Assembly: GCA_014526335.1 (NCBI GenBank)
Contig: JACTAT010000072.1
Coordinates: 1-64,000 of the forward strand
Length of the DNA stretch: 64,000 bases
Source: Chrysaora quinquecirrha
Lineage: Eukaryota; Cnidaria; Scyphozoa; Semaeostomeae; Pelagiidae
Direction of reading: 5' to 3'
Under the pieces are notes generated by a model. The model did not search any database, was not told where the DNA came from, and was given only the letters and a program-made list of their open reading frames with translations. Both the position numbers and the translations under genes were made by a program. Below, piece after piece: positions 1-11,049 of the stretch; the first letter of the stretch is position 1; the number at the start of each line of letters is the position of its first letter.

Positions 1-269
1 AAGCGGAACTTCTACCCAGATGCGGATCGAAATGCACCAATCAGAAAGAAGAGCTAAATGGGCATTGTGTTTTAAACATCAATCAGCTTTAGGCAGGAAG
101 AACAATAAAAGTTAATTGAAGAGTCCAAGTGAGAAAGCGAACTCTTTCTGTCTACACAGAACCGGCTTTTTGGTTTTGATGTGGGCAGATTCCAAACGCT
201 GAGATGAAACGAGTATCTAGCCCTGCCAATTATTCGAAAACAATCCTCGTTGTAATTTTCCGCACACTC
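1..269. other. Flank left of foldback element; no gene seen
   Basis: No coding region is supported here. The minus-strand open frame across 72-323 crosses the end of the foldback element at 270 and shows no recognisable motif. Confidence 0.5.
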
Positions 270-777
270 TAGACCAGGCTGAGCAGACGCGGGGAGCAAC
301 CCAACGGGGAACTTTGTCTGCATAAACTTTTCTAATGCAAAATTTTATGCTGATTCCGAAAATCTTTGGTAAACGGGCGTCACCGGATGCGAACGGAAGT
401 TATGGGCGTGGTTATGGGCGTAAGTTGACAAAAATCTTTTTTTCACAAACACAGGCAAATTTTTGAAATTTCATGCTGAATTTGAGAGAAATTGGCAAAA
501 GTGTGTCAGCGGGCGAAAACGGACGTTATGGGAGTGGTCATGGGCGTGGTCATGGGCGTGGTCATGGGCGTTGGCAACTGAATTTTTTCACGCAAAACCA
601 AAGTTTCCGATTGCAAGACTTCTCTGCTTCATACTTAGTTTCACGAATGCATATATCAGTAGAAATTAAACATTAGCTTAAATCTATCCCAGGTATACAA
701 CAACAACAAGTTAATTGTTCAACTAATCAGAGTCATAATCTGAGTCACTTTCCCCATCCAAATCATCATCTGAAACG
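270..777 (-). repeat. Outer left arm of foldback A1
   Basis: This is the reverse complement of 4520-4980 and of 20203-20664. It contains several repeats of a short motif around the words 'gtggtcatgggc' (about 530-570). At its inner end lies the inverted C-terminal coding tail of the nuclease-family gene (684-777). Because both arms contain this coding tail, the arms are inverted copies of one 3' end and not ordinary short terminal repeats. Confidence 0.8.
684..777 (-). pseudogene. C-terminal tail fragment of nuclease-family gene (left arm)
   Basis: Read on the minus strand, this encodes the acidic Asp/Ser-rich tail (D-D-D-L-D-G-E-S-D-S-D-Y-D-S-D) followed by a hydrophobic end and a TAG stop. 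The same tail is present in sense orientation at 4524-4611 and, joined to its gene, at 20203-20296. It is a fragment and cannot be expressed as a protein by itself. Confidence 0.6.
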
Positions 778-840
778 CTTTGTCCGGATACAAACTGAAG
801 TTATGGGAAGTAAGGGTGAAGGTCAATACAAATAGCGAAA

Positions 841-1483
841 TTGCTTGCACACTCAGCAAAGACAGGCAGAGCTATAGATTTTCAAGCAGCATTGGAATAT
901 CTCCTTAGTTCTGTTCCTCTGGCATTTGCTAATCCTGATGGAAGTCGGCGTGTTACCAAAAAAAGTCAGCTCATGGAAATTGTTTTGTCGTACTCTGAAC
1001 AAGAAACAATGGATGAATCAAACGTAATTCCAAAAGAAGTGACAGCGGCTTACTTAGTTGACTTGATGGCATTGATTCGGTCACTTCCAGGAGTGAATGA
1101 CACATACATGGAGCTTACAAAGCGAATTGTCGATACCTTACCGACAGGATATGAAAGAGTAGACATAGTGGCAGATACCTACAGGAAGGATTGACTGAAG
1201 AATTCTGAACGAATTAAACGTGGACGTTCCGCCAAAGTGCTGATAAGTTCAGCAATGTCAAAGATACCACGAAACTTTTCAGAATTTCTCAAGAACGGAG
1301 AGAACAAGGCTCGAATGATCGAAATCATCAAAGACGAAATGATTAAGCAGAAAAATACGTTTCTTTCCAAGTTGAAATGTAAGGAGATCATGTTTTCTGT
1401 TGAAAACCTTTGCATTTGCTTAACGGAAAACTCCACTGATTTTATGCATGAGCTAAGCAGTAATCAAGAAAAGGCAGATAGAC
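841..1483 (+). pseudogene. FEN1/XPG-like nuclease-family fragment, lineage A (middle region)
   Basis: The fragment covers the middle of a repeat-associated nuclease-family protein. A first stretch (from residues A-L-E-Y to V-A-D-T-Y-R-K-D) ends at a single TGA (1192-1194). The same frame then continues to about 1483 through a K-R-G-R-S segment, an 'F-L-K-N-G-E-N-K' segment and E-K-A-D, which matches the E-E-A-D acidic motif of the family. Homology stops abruptly where the inverted repeat resumes at 1484. The start is missing, since a stop lies at 832-834. The family assignment is from remembered invertebrate proteins and from comparison with the copies at 16007-18149 and 33997-35492. It is a dead fragment. 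Confidence 0.55.
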
Positions 1484-1603
1484 AGGGAATTTTTGGCAAC
1501 ATTCTAGCAAACTGGGTAACGGGAATTTTTAAAGTAGTTTTGGACTCTTTGGTGGTGGGTGGTCATTTTAAGACTTGGGAACATTCTGGCAAATCAATGG
1601 TTG

Positions 1604-1621
1604 TGACGTCATCGATGACGT
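1604..1621. promoter_or_regulatory. CRE-type palindrome in left arm
   Basis: TGACGTCA is followed by an inverted half copy, giving the perfect 16-bp palindrome ACGTCATCGATGACGT at 1606-1621. TGACGTCA is the full consensus for CREB/ATF-type bZIP proteins. The same arrangement is in the right arm and, with different spacing, in the unrelated-looking terminal repeats at 33489 and 35553. Confidence 0.45.
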
Positions 1622-1771
1622 AGAAAAGTTACGGTCAGTGAAAATCGGACTTTTGAATTTTGTGTTTATAATGATATGTCCAGAAAGAACATCTCAAATG
1701 GAGCAAAAAATTATAAAACACCAATTCGATTTGGCTTAATACTTAGAAGTTATTACGATTCGAAATTTGTG

Positions 1772-1779
1772 TGACGTCA
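1772..1779. promoter_or_regulatory. Second CRE-type site, left arm
   Basis: A second full TGACGTCA lies 160 bp inward of the first. It is mirrored at 4224-4231 in the right arm. Confidence 0.4.
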
Positions 1780-2099
1780 TCAAAACGCAAAACTGATATT
1801 TTGAGTCTTAACCGTTTCGTGCATAAATCTTTCTTTTGATGTGTTCAGCGTTGCTTTTAGGATAAAAGCATCATGTTCTCGGTCATTTACGCTAATTTTA
1901 GTCATGTCAAACCTTAAATTACGAAGAATGCTCGTAATTTCTATTGCGATGCAGCTAGGGTTTCGAACTACTATGAATGTTGAAAAAGAAGAAAAAGATA
2001 AAACAGTTTCTGCTTACTTTCTCTGAGAATGGTAATATGATTTAGCTGGATAGAGCGAAGTACTTTTTTATGACCACGGTCTTTAATTTGATTTATGTA

Positions 2100-3140
2100 G
2101 CCGGAAATGCTCGAGAAGACGGCAGACACCTATGTTGATAAGTTGTAGACAAAGGCTTAGGCGAAGGCATAGGAACAAGTGTAGGTGTAGATGAAGGCAT
2201 AGGTCTAGAATAAGGCACAGGTATAGGTGTAGGCATAGGCATAGGCGAAGGCATAGGCGAAGGTGTAGATGTAGCAAAGGCATAGTCATGCATAGGCACA
2301 AGCGTAGGTGTAGATGTAGGCATTGGTGTAGGCGAAGGCATAGGCACAGGTGTAGGTGTAGATGAAGACATAGGTGTAGGCGAAGGTATCGCCACAGGTG
2401 TAGACGAAGGCAAAGGCATAGGCAAAGACATAGGAAAAGGTGTAGATTTAGATGAAGAGATAGGTGTAGGCGAAGGTATCGGCACAGGTGTAGATGAAGG
2501 TAAAGGCATAGGCGAAGGCATAGGAGCAGGTGTATGTGTAGATGAAGGCATAGGTGTAGGCTAAGGCACAGGTATAAGTGTAGGCATAGGCATATGCATC
2601 GGACAAGCCTTAGGCACACACGTAGGTGTAGATGTAGGCATCGGTGTAGGCGAAGGCATAGGCACAGGTGTAGGTGTAGATGACCGCATAGGCATCGGAC
2701 AAGCCTTAGGTACAGGCGTAGATGCAGATGTAGGCATCGGTGTATGCTAAGGCACAGATATAGGTGTAGGCATAGGCATAGGCCAAGGCATAGGCACAGG
2801 CATATGTGTAGATGTAGGCATAGGTGTAGGCATAGGCGAAGGCATAGGCACAGGCGTATGTGTAGATGTAGGCATTGGTGTAGGCGAAGGCATAGGCACA
2901 GGTGTAGGTGTAGATGACGGCATAGGCATCGGACAAGCCTTAGTTACAGGCGTAGGTGTAGATGTAGGCATAGGTGTAGGCTAAGGCACAGATATAGGTG
3001 TAGGCATAGGCGAAGGTATAGGCACAGGTATAGGTGAAGGCATAGGCATAAGCGATGACGGAGGCACAGGTGTAGGTGTAGATGAAGGCATAGGAGTAGG
3101 CGAAGGCATAGACACTGGTGTAGGTGTTGGCATAGGCGGT
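2100..3140. repeat. Hexamer-based minisatellite in foldback loop
   Basis: About 1 kb is built from degenerate 6-bp units such as GGCATA, GGTGTA, GGCGAA and GGCACA. A longer marker word (catcggacaagcc) recurs near 2597, 2694 and 2926, so higher-order duplications exist. Because the unit length is a multiple of three, one minus-strand frame stays open and spells Pro-rich dipeptides (P-S-P-T-P-M). That is a by-product of the repeat, not a gene. Confidence 0.9.
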
Positions 3141-3942
3141 TGTCGTCAGCGGATATTGCTAGTTTGGAAACCAGGCTTGGTGGTGGAGTGGAGGGGAATT
3201 CAAATACTACGGTTCACCCTAAACACAGGAGAATCCGTTCACTTTTGTGTTAAAGTACGAAGTGTGCCACTTTTTATCAGTCTTAAAAGGCATAATACAG
3301 AGATTTATACAGGATAACATTAACCGACAAGCTATTTGAATTGACATTTGCAAAGAATTTTGATTAAGGTTCTAAAGTTACAAGGTGAGAGACGCAGTTC
3401 GCAAGTTGTTACGTTGACAAATGTACAAATCTGTAAATGCGGCTTTGGGGGACAAGCCACTATGAATTCTCCAATAATAGCAGAGACGAGCGCTGAATGG
3501 TAACAATGAAAAAACGTAAGAAAAAGGCTGAACAGGGTTGATAGGGTAGGTTCGCAGATTCAGATATTATCTGGCTGTGTGGCTCCTATTCTGGCGCAAA
3601 TTTTGTTGCCCAAATATTGAACTGAAACTGAATCGGTCGATTGGCTTCGCTAAGATTCGCTCCAGTTCATTTCAGCAATCGCTAGTAGCTGGCAAGTGGC
3701 CGCGCCATTTCTTCCTGTCTTTCGCAAATCTTGTCGACTGAAATGGACATACCTATTGATGTTATGGAGTGTCGTCTATGCAACGAGACTCAACCGTCCA
3801 TGGCTGTCCCCCTCTTTCTTCTAGCATTTCTTCCTAACCAAGTGACTGTTCCCTCTAACCACGTATCAAAATGCTGCTGTTCAGGTTTTGTAAGCAGTGT
3901 CCCTATTTTTTTGGTATATGTTTACCTTGAGATCCACTTTTT
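3141..3942. other. Loop DNA of foldback; no recognised gene
   Basis: This is single-copy loop sequence between the minisatellite and the right arm. A plus-strand frame from an ATG at 3743 to 3961 begins with a Cys-x-x-Cys pair (C-R-L-C) but then becomes featureless and hydrophobic. It could be the remains of a first exon of the parent element's gene, but nothing confirms this. Confidence 0.4.
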
Positions 3943-4223
3943 AGTACTTCGCTCAAGCTAAATCATATTACCATTCTCAGAGAAAGTAAGCAGAAAATGT
4001 TTTATCTTTTTCTTCTTTTTCAACATTCATAGTAGTTCGGAACCCTAGCTGCATCGCAATAGAAATTACGAGCATTCTTCGTAATTTAAGGTTTGACATG
4101 ACTAAAATTAGCGTAAATGACCGAGAACATGATGCTTTTATCCTAAAAGCAACGCTGAACACATCAAAAGAAAGATTTATGCACGAAACGGTTAAGACTC
4201 AAAATATTAGTTTTGCGTTTTGA

Positions 4224-4231
4224 TGACGTCA
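4224..4231. promoter_or_regulatory. CRE-type site, right arm
   Basis: TGACGTCA; the inverted partner of the site at 1772-1779. Confidence 0.4.
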
Positions 4232-4381
4232 CACGAATTTCGAATCGTAATAACTTCTGAGTATTAAACCAAATCGAATTGGTGTTTTATAATTTTTTGC
4301 TCCATTTGAGATGTTCTTTCCGACCATATCATTAAAAACACAAAATTCAAAAGTCAGATTTTCACTGACCGTAACTTTTCT

Positions 4382-4399
4382 ACGTCATCGATGACGTCA
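4382..4399. promoter_or_regulatory. CRE-type palindrome, right arm
   Basis: ACGTCATCGATGACGT (4382-4397) followed by CA; the inverted partner of 1604-1621. Confidence 0.45.
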
Positions 4400-4523
4400 C
4401 AACCATTGATTTGCCAGAATGTTCCCAAGTCTTAAAATGACCACCCACCACCAAAGAGTCCAAAACTACTTTTAAAATTCCGGTTACCCAGTTTGCTAGA
4501 ATGTTGCCAAAATTCCCTGTCTA

Positions 4524-4611
4524 TGATGATGATTTGGATGGGGAAAGTGACTCAGATTATGACTCTGATCAGTTGAACAATGAACTTGTTGTTGTTGTAT
4601 ACCTGGGATAG
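4524..4611 (+). pseudogene. C-terminal tail fragment of nuclease-family gene (right arm)
   Basis: Sense copy of the acidic tail and its TAG stop. The upstream coding sequence is absent: the preceding bases belong to the inner inverted-repeat segment, so the junction near 4520 is a rearrangement point. Confidence 0.55.
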
Positions 4612-4980
4612 ATTTTAGCTAATGTTTAATTGAAGAAGATAAGTCTTGCAATCGGAAACTTTGGTTTTGCGAGAAAAAATTCAGTTGCCAACGCCCATGA
4701 CCACGCCCATGACCACTCCCATAACGTCCGTTTTCGCCCGCTGACACACTTTTGCCAATTTCTCTCAAATTCAGCATGAAATTTCAAAAATTTGCCTGTG
4801 TTTGTGAGACCAAGATTTTTGTCAACTTACGCCCATAACCACGCCCATAACTTCCGTTCGCATCCGGTGACGCCCGTTTACCAAAGATTTTCGGAATCAG
4901 CATAAAATTTTGCATTAGAAAAGTTTATGCAGACAAAGTTCCCCGTTGGGTGGCTCCCCGCGTCTGCTCAGCCTGGTCTA

Positions 4981-5438
4981 CTCTGGGTGATCTAATAAAT
5001 CCTATGACAGAATCATGTTTGAGGGTAGGTTGTTCCCTAGAGTTGAAAGAAATTTTTATGTATTGTATGTTTTTTATGTGGCAGCAGCAACGAGTCTCAA
5101 TAACAGGCAGTAAACAGATTCTAGAAATCATGGGAGATAAGGTTGATCCTTTTGGATTGGCAGAAATTCATTTAAGTGCGATGAAAATTGTAGTCTAGCA
5201 GTCTCAAAATGCTAAAAATGGTCATTAGAGCGTTTCTAAGTTACATTTTTTCCTAATTTTCTGGCGGAGCACGCCCCTGGACTCCTTAATGGAGTTGCGC
5301 CTTCGGGGCACATTGCTACACAATTTTCGGGGCACATTGCTACACAACCGTGTCTGATTTTCATTTGTGCCCCTCCACTGGTGCTAGCGACCCTACAGTT
5401 GATAAAAGCCCCAATGTATTCTGGTACTGTATTGTAAA
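4981..5438. other. Spacer between foldback A1 and duplicated unit 1
   Basis: No recognised gene. A short direct repeat (cggggcacattgctacacaa) occurs twice in tandem near 5316-5348. This spacer is missing at the corresponding junction of unit 2, where the foldback end at 20664 directly meets the duplicated sequence. The element therefore sits at different positions relative to the two units. Confidence 0.5.
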
Positions 5439-7180
5439 AAAGTTGTGTTACATCGAAAGTAATGATTATGCTAAGTTAGAAGGTCGAATCAGCTGGCTAC
5501 GATATCTCGGTATGGGATGGGTTGTTGCAAATGAGTTTCTCACGATGACGATAATGCATCCTTATGGATTTTTTGAGGGAAGAGCCAGCAGCAGTCAACG
5601 TATGTGATAAATAAGCTACTGTAGGTACGGGCCCTTTAACTGGAAGTAGCAACCCTGGATATTCGTTGCCAGTCCGCCTCTGGCTATAGGTTTGCACTAT
5701 AATGGAATATTCCTTAGTTTTTGTATTCTTCACCTTGCTTTTAGTATCTCTAATTTTTATTTCTGTATTATTACAACTTTAATTTACGGCCGAAACTAGA
5801 TTTATTTGGGTCGCACAGAATACGTATTTTTTAAATTAACTTTAATTTTTTGTATTCTGTGAATTTGAAATTGAAAAAAATTGAAATTAAAATTGATTAC
5901 TGAGTTACGCTATAGATTAATTCAGCCATTTTGAGTATGGGGACAATGAGTGCCCAGAGAGTTTTAAAGATGTGTACCATAAATTTGAGCAATTATGCCA
6001 AGGTGTTCACCAGAGAATTGCTAATTTTATTTTATTGGTGATCTGAAGTGTCGCTAATTGACATGTGTGAGTTTTAAGCCCTTAAGTATTCTTTAATTCA
6101 AGATCGGATCATGGGAAATGTATCCTCAAATACCTGCATTCCGGCATGGGTTTTGATTTTCCCTTGGCATAACGGCATGAAGATGTATTTTAACATAGGC
6201 CTGGTGTAACAGCGTAGATGCAAAAAGATTGGTTTTGGTGCAGCATCCATCATTGGTGCGGCCTACATGGATGACAAAAGAATGAAAAAACAATGATTGA
6301 AGTCAACTATTGTTTCTCGTTGGTTAAATTAATGTCATCAAAAATCTAAAACAAATTGATGATTGTTTTTGTCTGCAAATCAAACACAAGTGTCAATCAC
6401 GCTAAAATCTCCAGAGGAGATCCGCAAAGTGATAATGGAGGATTATCTTTTCCTGTTTTTAAAGATTTGATTTGATTGGCTAATGGTTTTGACACACAGT
6501 TGATAAATTTTGTATCAAATTGTAGAATTGTAATGCAAGAGCAAAGATCCCTAACTACTTTTACATACTTTTTACAATGAATGGAATTATTGAAAGTAGA
6601 ATGATTAAAAAATTATGTGATCTTTGAGTTCTGGTCTTCATCTTTGGTTCCTAGAGAGGGGGAGAAAGAACTCCAAAGCACAGTTGGGTGATTTTTTTAA
6701 TTCAGAGTTCAAATTGTACATGTTTTTTTGCACTAAATTTTTAGAATGATTTGTGAACTGTGCTACAATTTACAAATACTCAAACTTTCTGTTACGAATC
6801 ATGAACGTTTCTTTGTTCGAGTTTCATTATTTATTTTCTTTGAATGCTCGTTGTGCTATTTAACCTGATGATATCTTGTAAAACTGTACACTGTACAAGT
6901 TTTATTTCAAGAAACTTTGTGCACTGAAAAACGAAAAACTTTAGTTATTTTGACCCTTTGCATTTGGCAAGTTACTTAGAGTTTGACTAGTTACTTAGAG
7001 TTTGACTTGGAAGTGCGGGGAAGCTACATAAATTGACTTTTAATTTTGAATGTGTTTCCATTCATCAAAACAGCAGTTATTTCAATTGCTTTAATTCGCT
7101 GCATTTTTTGACCCATTTCACCTACTTAACAGCACAGAAAGCAAGGAAATATCCTTCATCCTCTGACAACAAAGTCAAGA
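5439..7180. other. Non-coding part of unit 1
   Basis: I see no gene here. It matches 20664-22440, well at first and more loosely after about 6300. A plus-strand frame ending at 5607 contains a short W-L-R-Y-L-G segment, but the equivalent frame in unit 2 is shifted, so coding is unlikely. Confidence 0.5.
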
Positions 7181-8164
7181 AAGGAAAGAATGGTTAACTA
7201 TAAAGTTTTTATTTCACATCAATATTCAGCGATGGATGAGAATTGCCATGCATGTAAAAGAGCTGCTGGTCAGGCACATCAGTGTAATAATTGTCATAAG
7301 TTCATCCTTATATTCTGCGGAGTTACAGAAGGAGAAGAAGGATATGGACAAAAGGCTATTTGCAACAACTGCAAAGCTGCTGGTAGGTACTGCTTCTGAA
7401 TCAAACATATGGAAGTTTCAAATTGGTATATTTCTTCTGCTTCACATAAAATAATCGTCATATATCTTTTAATAAATTATGTGCCATATTCAACGATTAT
7501 TATTATCCTTGCCTTTAGAATACTCAGCTAAAGAAATGACATCTATCCCTTCTAATGCAGAAAATCCGACACAAGAAGAAGGTAAAAAAATCTACTGAGA
7601 AGGTAGAAAAGTTGCAGGAAAAATACTTCTGCTTACAATGCCAAGAGGTAGGATGGACGTTTTACAAGTGTTGGTAGGATGGATGTTTCTAGCATTAATC
7701 GTCATAAGAAAGGATAGCATAATCTACCAAACGCCACAGCTTCCACTTTTGTCCCTTAAGCAGCTCCAGAAGTGCAAGTTTATGCGAAAGTATGAAAAAG
7801 GCAAGATAATCCAAAGCACACGCCTGCAACTGCAAATATTGACGAGATATCACCCAACTCAAGTAAAGCAACTGCAACTAAGGAAGTGTGTGAATCTCTC
7901 TCTAAAGCACAAAACTTTCCCAATGAAATGAAAGCCGGTGATAATCAAGAATCAAGCAACAGGAGTTTGCCACACACTGAACCAATAGAGTCATTGGAAA
8001 CTGGATTTGATAGAAATATCATGCTACAATCCTGGCCAAAATTCATAGAGACTTTGCCAAAAAATCTTCATGCGACATCAAACTTCAAACAAATCACTAG
8101 AAATGGGAAGGACAACCCCTCCCCCCTGTATCAATGTTGCCTCCGGTCGAAGAGAAATGTGTTA

Positions 8165-9318
8165 CCTTTTGTTTAGGAATGAGATTTATTCTACAACATT
8201 GATATGGGGGAGAGGGGGCTTGGACAAAGCGATGCTGCTTTAAAAGTTTCAAAGTGTCTCTATAATTTTGGCCAAGATTGAGGAATCGGACAAGGTGTAC
8301 CACTCATATTGCAGGCCACGGTAAGAGTTGCTTGATTCGTTGTGCATGATGGGGTTCCTTTATCTACAGTAGCCCATAAATGAGGAGGAAAGGTTGTCGA
8401 TGACAATGGTTTGTTCAGCCATGCTGCCATTCTACAATTGACCATCTTCTCTAAACAATGCAAAATGTCATTAAACTTGTTACAGCAATTGCCAATTTTG
8501 CCAACATTTGCGGAGCACAGTGCAGGTAATGATAACAAACTTTCAAAGTGTGTCCCTGCTGCTCTAATCTTGACATCAACCATTGCTGCTCGGAAGATAT
8601 CCATGGTAGCAGTGGATTTCTTTGCTGACATTTGCTCCTCTTTCTTGTCTTCTTCCATTGCTTTCTTATGGAGTTTGGAACAAACACCTATCAGACAAAT
8701 ATGTTCAATGCAGAAATTCTTTTGGTGATACTATGTTGCATTGTGTCCTTTTATGAGAAGGCGAATTGTTTGCTTGTTGAGAAACAAGCCTGTTGCAAGA
8801 GTTCCTCTGATCAACGAATTGATTATCCTATGCGCCTTTAAAGGTGTCAAATTTGCCAAATTTGGCTTACTTGCCAAGTGCTTATTAAAACAAGGTAAGC
8901 AGCAAATCACAGCAGTGTCGACACCTTCATCGTAGAACCACTCCATAAGTTTAGAGGCTTCAACCAGCGGGACTATGTTTTCCACTGCACTTATCTTTAC
9001 TACACCCGTTCTTGTCTCGTCATATTCAAAGGCCAGTTGAGTGAGGGAAGCATGATGTGTGCCAAAGTTGTCAACTTCAAAGACAAGTTTGATATGGCTT
9101 CCATAATTTTATCCAAGGACACTTCAGAGCTTTCAGTTTCTTGTTGATTAAAATGAAGCAATGTTGACTGGCTTGTCGCTTGTGCACTAGCTGGAGTATC
9201 TACAATCTTGGCCAAAATTATAGAGACACTTTGAAACTTTTAAAGCAGCTTCGCTTTGTCCAAGCCCCCTCTCCCCCATATCAATGTTGTAGAATAAATC
9301 TCATTCCTAAACAAAAGG
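8165..9318. repeat. Inverted-repeat insertion (116-bp arms) absent from unit 2
   Basis: Arms 8165-8280 and 9203-9318 are almost perfect inverted copies. Unit 2 has a single copy of the arm sequence (about 23436-23554) and runs directly into the transposase core. The insertion therefore comprises the inner 922 bp plus an inverted arm copy. This looks like a foldback rearrangement or an inverted segment of a related element. Confidence 0.7.
8260..9215 (-). pseudogene. Second transposase-like fragment on the opposite strand
   Basis: Inside the inverted insertion, minus-strand frames join into a partial protein. One stretch has a Phe/Ser-rich N-terminal part (9000-9215), the next a segment with M-E-W-F-Y-D-E-G-V-D (8731-8985), and the last 'P-P-H-L-W-A-T-V-D-K-G-T-P-S' near its end (8260-8658). 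That last motif is familiar from zinc-finger/hAT-like repeat proteins. The frames do not connect without shifts, so the piece is dead. Confidence 0.4.
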
Positions 9319-11049
9319 CAAAGTCTCTATGAATTTTGGCCAGGATTGCTGTTGCCGCTCTGCAAGTATACAATGACTGTCAAGTAGCGTGTTATCAATA
9401 TCTTGCGGATATGTTGCTGAAAACAATCCAGGAAATTTCACAAAAAACGTGCTTTCAAGACTCTGTGTTGTTGCAGCAGACGGACCTTATTTCGTGAACG
9501 ATTTTTGGAAGTTTTTAACATTGAAGATGACAGCAACAGCCAGCTTTCATTTCCTGTCACCTGGGATTCTGTCCATGCTAGTAACTTGGGTGTGTTGGAT
9601 GTAAAAGATACTAAGAAGGACAGTGGCAAACATGGAAAGATTCATGAAACGGTGCAACATGTTTAACACAATACTTGCCCATGGGATAGGCTTTGCTTGT
9701 CTTCAAATGGTTGATACTTCAGCTAGACTTCCAGCATCATACGCTTTGCAAAGATTTTCAAGCTCGGCATAAGAACAATGGTTGAAAATTGAAAATAGTT
9801 TCCAGTCCTACTGGCAGGCTTTTGAGCTTCTGCATACCCATCACCAAGAAGAAGAGGAGTACCAGTATATGATAGCAGCCTCAGATTTCGTTGCTGATCT
9901 CCTTGAATTCATCAACATCATGAAGCCAATTGAGGATCAAATGCTGCGTGTACAGGAAAAGAAAAGCTGTACAACTGGTCAATGAGAGAAGACAATGACA
10001 TAGTAGCAGACCGCCTTAAATTCCCGATGATCTTATGCAGGCAATTGACACACGAATGAAGTCAGTGACATCCGACCAGTGTTGATCAGTCCTCCAAGTA
10101 TTTGATGCTGAGGCCTTTGTAAGTCTACAATGTGGCAGAAGAATAAGTGGTGAAGTAAACTTGGCAATGTCTGGTGGCAAATACGATAGTTATGGGGTAG
10201 AAGAATCTAAAAAGATTATGAAAGTTGTCTCAAAAATGCCACATATTATTGAGTCAGAAATTGACTTCGAACCAAGACTTGCATATAGGTATATGAGTCG
10301 TCTAAAGGGAGCTATTTTTTTGCCCTGAATGGTTTGTTGATGACAGAAAGAAGTAGACAGACCTATCAAGAAACAAGATACTGATTTGATATTGTTTTCA
10401 ACTGCTTCGGGCACAAAGGATTTTGAATCAATGTTTGAATTAACCTTTAGCGATCAAACCAAAATTTTAAGAAGACTGTGTACAACTCTTTTTACTCCAA
10501 CGAAGAAATATATTCGATAGCTCAGCCCCAAACATGCACGCTTCTTGATAAAGCTTTGGCAAATGGCGGTCCAGAGGCTATTGCCGAAAGTTTCCACAGC
10601 ACAATGAGAGTGCAACAGCAACAAAGAGGCCAGTCGAATGAAACTCTGGCAAGGAGAATAAAACTAATCTTGTGCTTTGGGTCGCAGCCCATTCTTGGTG
10701 TCTGATGAATGAAATGTTTTCTGTGACAGTTTTCAGTTTTCAAAAGAAGATTGATCAAGCTGAGCTGAACTTTACTTCTATCAAGTAATTATTTGTCTCT
10801 TATCTTGTTAAATGTTTTTTCTTCATTGTTTTTATTTTTCTAGCAACCCATGTCTATAGCGTCTATTAGAAGACTCATAGGGATTGAATTTGAATAAGTA
10901 TTTAGAGAAGTAAACACAGTTGTTAAAGATATTTGTTATGTTCAATTTTTCTTAATTCAAAATAAAAGTATCTGAGAACTTAGATCTTATGATATCTTAT
11001 TTCTGAGCTTCAATCATTCTACAGCGCAAGATTTGAGATAACTTTTGAT

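Larger units (their letters stand above)
1484..2064 (+). repeat. Inner left arm of foldback A1
   Basis: This matches the reverse complement of 3943-4525 with few differences. It holds two CRE-type palindromes (1604-1621 and 1772-1779). A short open frame (1841-2026) occurs in both arms, as expected for any sequence inside an inverted repeat, and is not evidence of a gene. Confidence 0.8.
270..4980. mobile_element. Foldback element A1 with minisatellite loop
   Basis: The two ends are inverted copies of each other. The left end reads TAGACCAGGCTGAGCAGACG and the right end is its reverse complement, finishing GCCTGGTCTA at 4980. The left arm (270-777 plus 1484-2064) pairs almost base for base with the right arm (3943-4980). 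The loop holds a hexamer minisatellite. A nuclease-gene fragment (841-1483) interrupts only the left arm. The same terminus recurs at 20664, which shows it is a real element end. Flanking bases suggest a TA or CTC target duplication, but this is weak. It is probably non-autonomous, formed from two inverted 3' ends of a larger element. Confidence 0.75.
3943..4980 (+). repeat. Right arm of foldback A1
   Basis: This is the inverted counterpart of the left arm, uninterrupted. It carries CRE-type palindromes at 4224-4231 and 4382-4399, then the sense-strand C-terminal coding tail (4524-4611), then the terminal sequence shared with 20296-20664. Confidence 0.8.
7190..10705 (+). pseudogene. Transposase-like gene remnant, unit 1
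   Basis: Pieces of one gene lie in order. A Cys/His zinc-binding segment (7229-7382) has the pattern C-x2-C, H-x-C-x2-C-H, F-C-G, C-x2-C and ends at a splice donor (GTAGGT). A likely acceptor (tgcctttag) ends at 7519. Then come a Lys-rich BED-like region to about 8164, an inverted insertion, and a core region (9345-9985) with the W-D-S-V/A-H segment and E-E-E-E-Y-Q-Y-M. A C-terminal piece (10478-10705) contains G-G-P-E-A-I-A-E-S. Frameshifts and stops break it throughout. It resembles BED/hAT-like repeat proteins I remember from cnidarian genomes; the superfamily is not certain. Confidence 0.45.

Noticed and set aside
1841..2026. 61-codon frame repeated at 3977-4162
   Set aside because: The duplication is explained by the inverted repeat. 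No motif or start support.
2083..2971. Long Pro- or Leu-rich minus-strand frames
   Set aside because: They are translations of the hexamer minisatellite; several frames are open at once and only low-complexity dipeptides result.
5350..5607. 85-codon frame at the start of unit 1
   Set aside because: It spans the unit boundary at 5439, and the equivalent in unit 2 is frameshifted. No recognisable domain.
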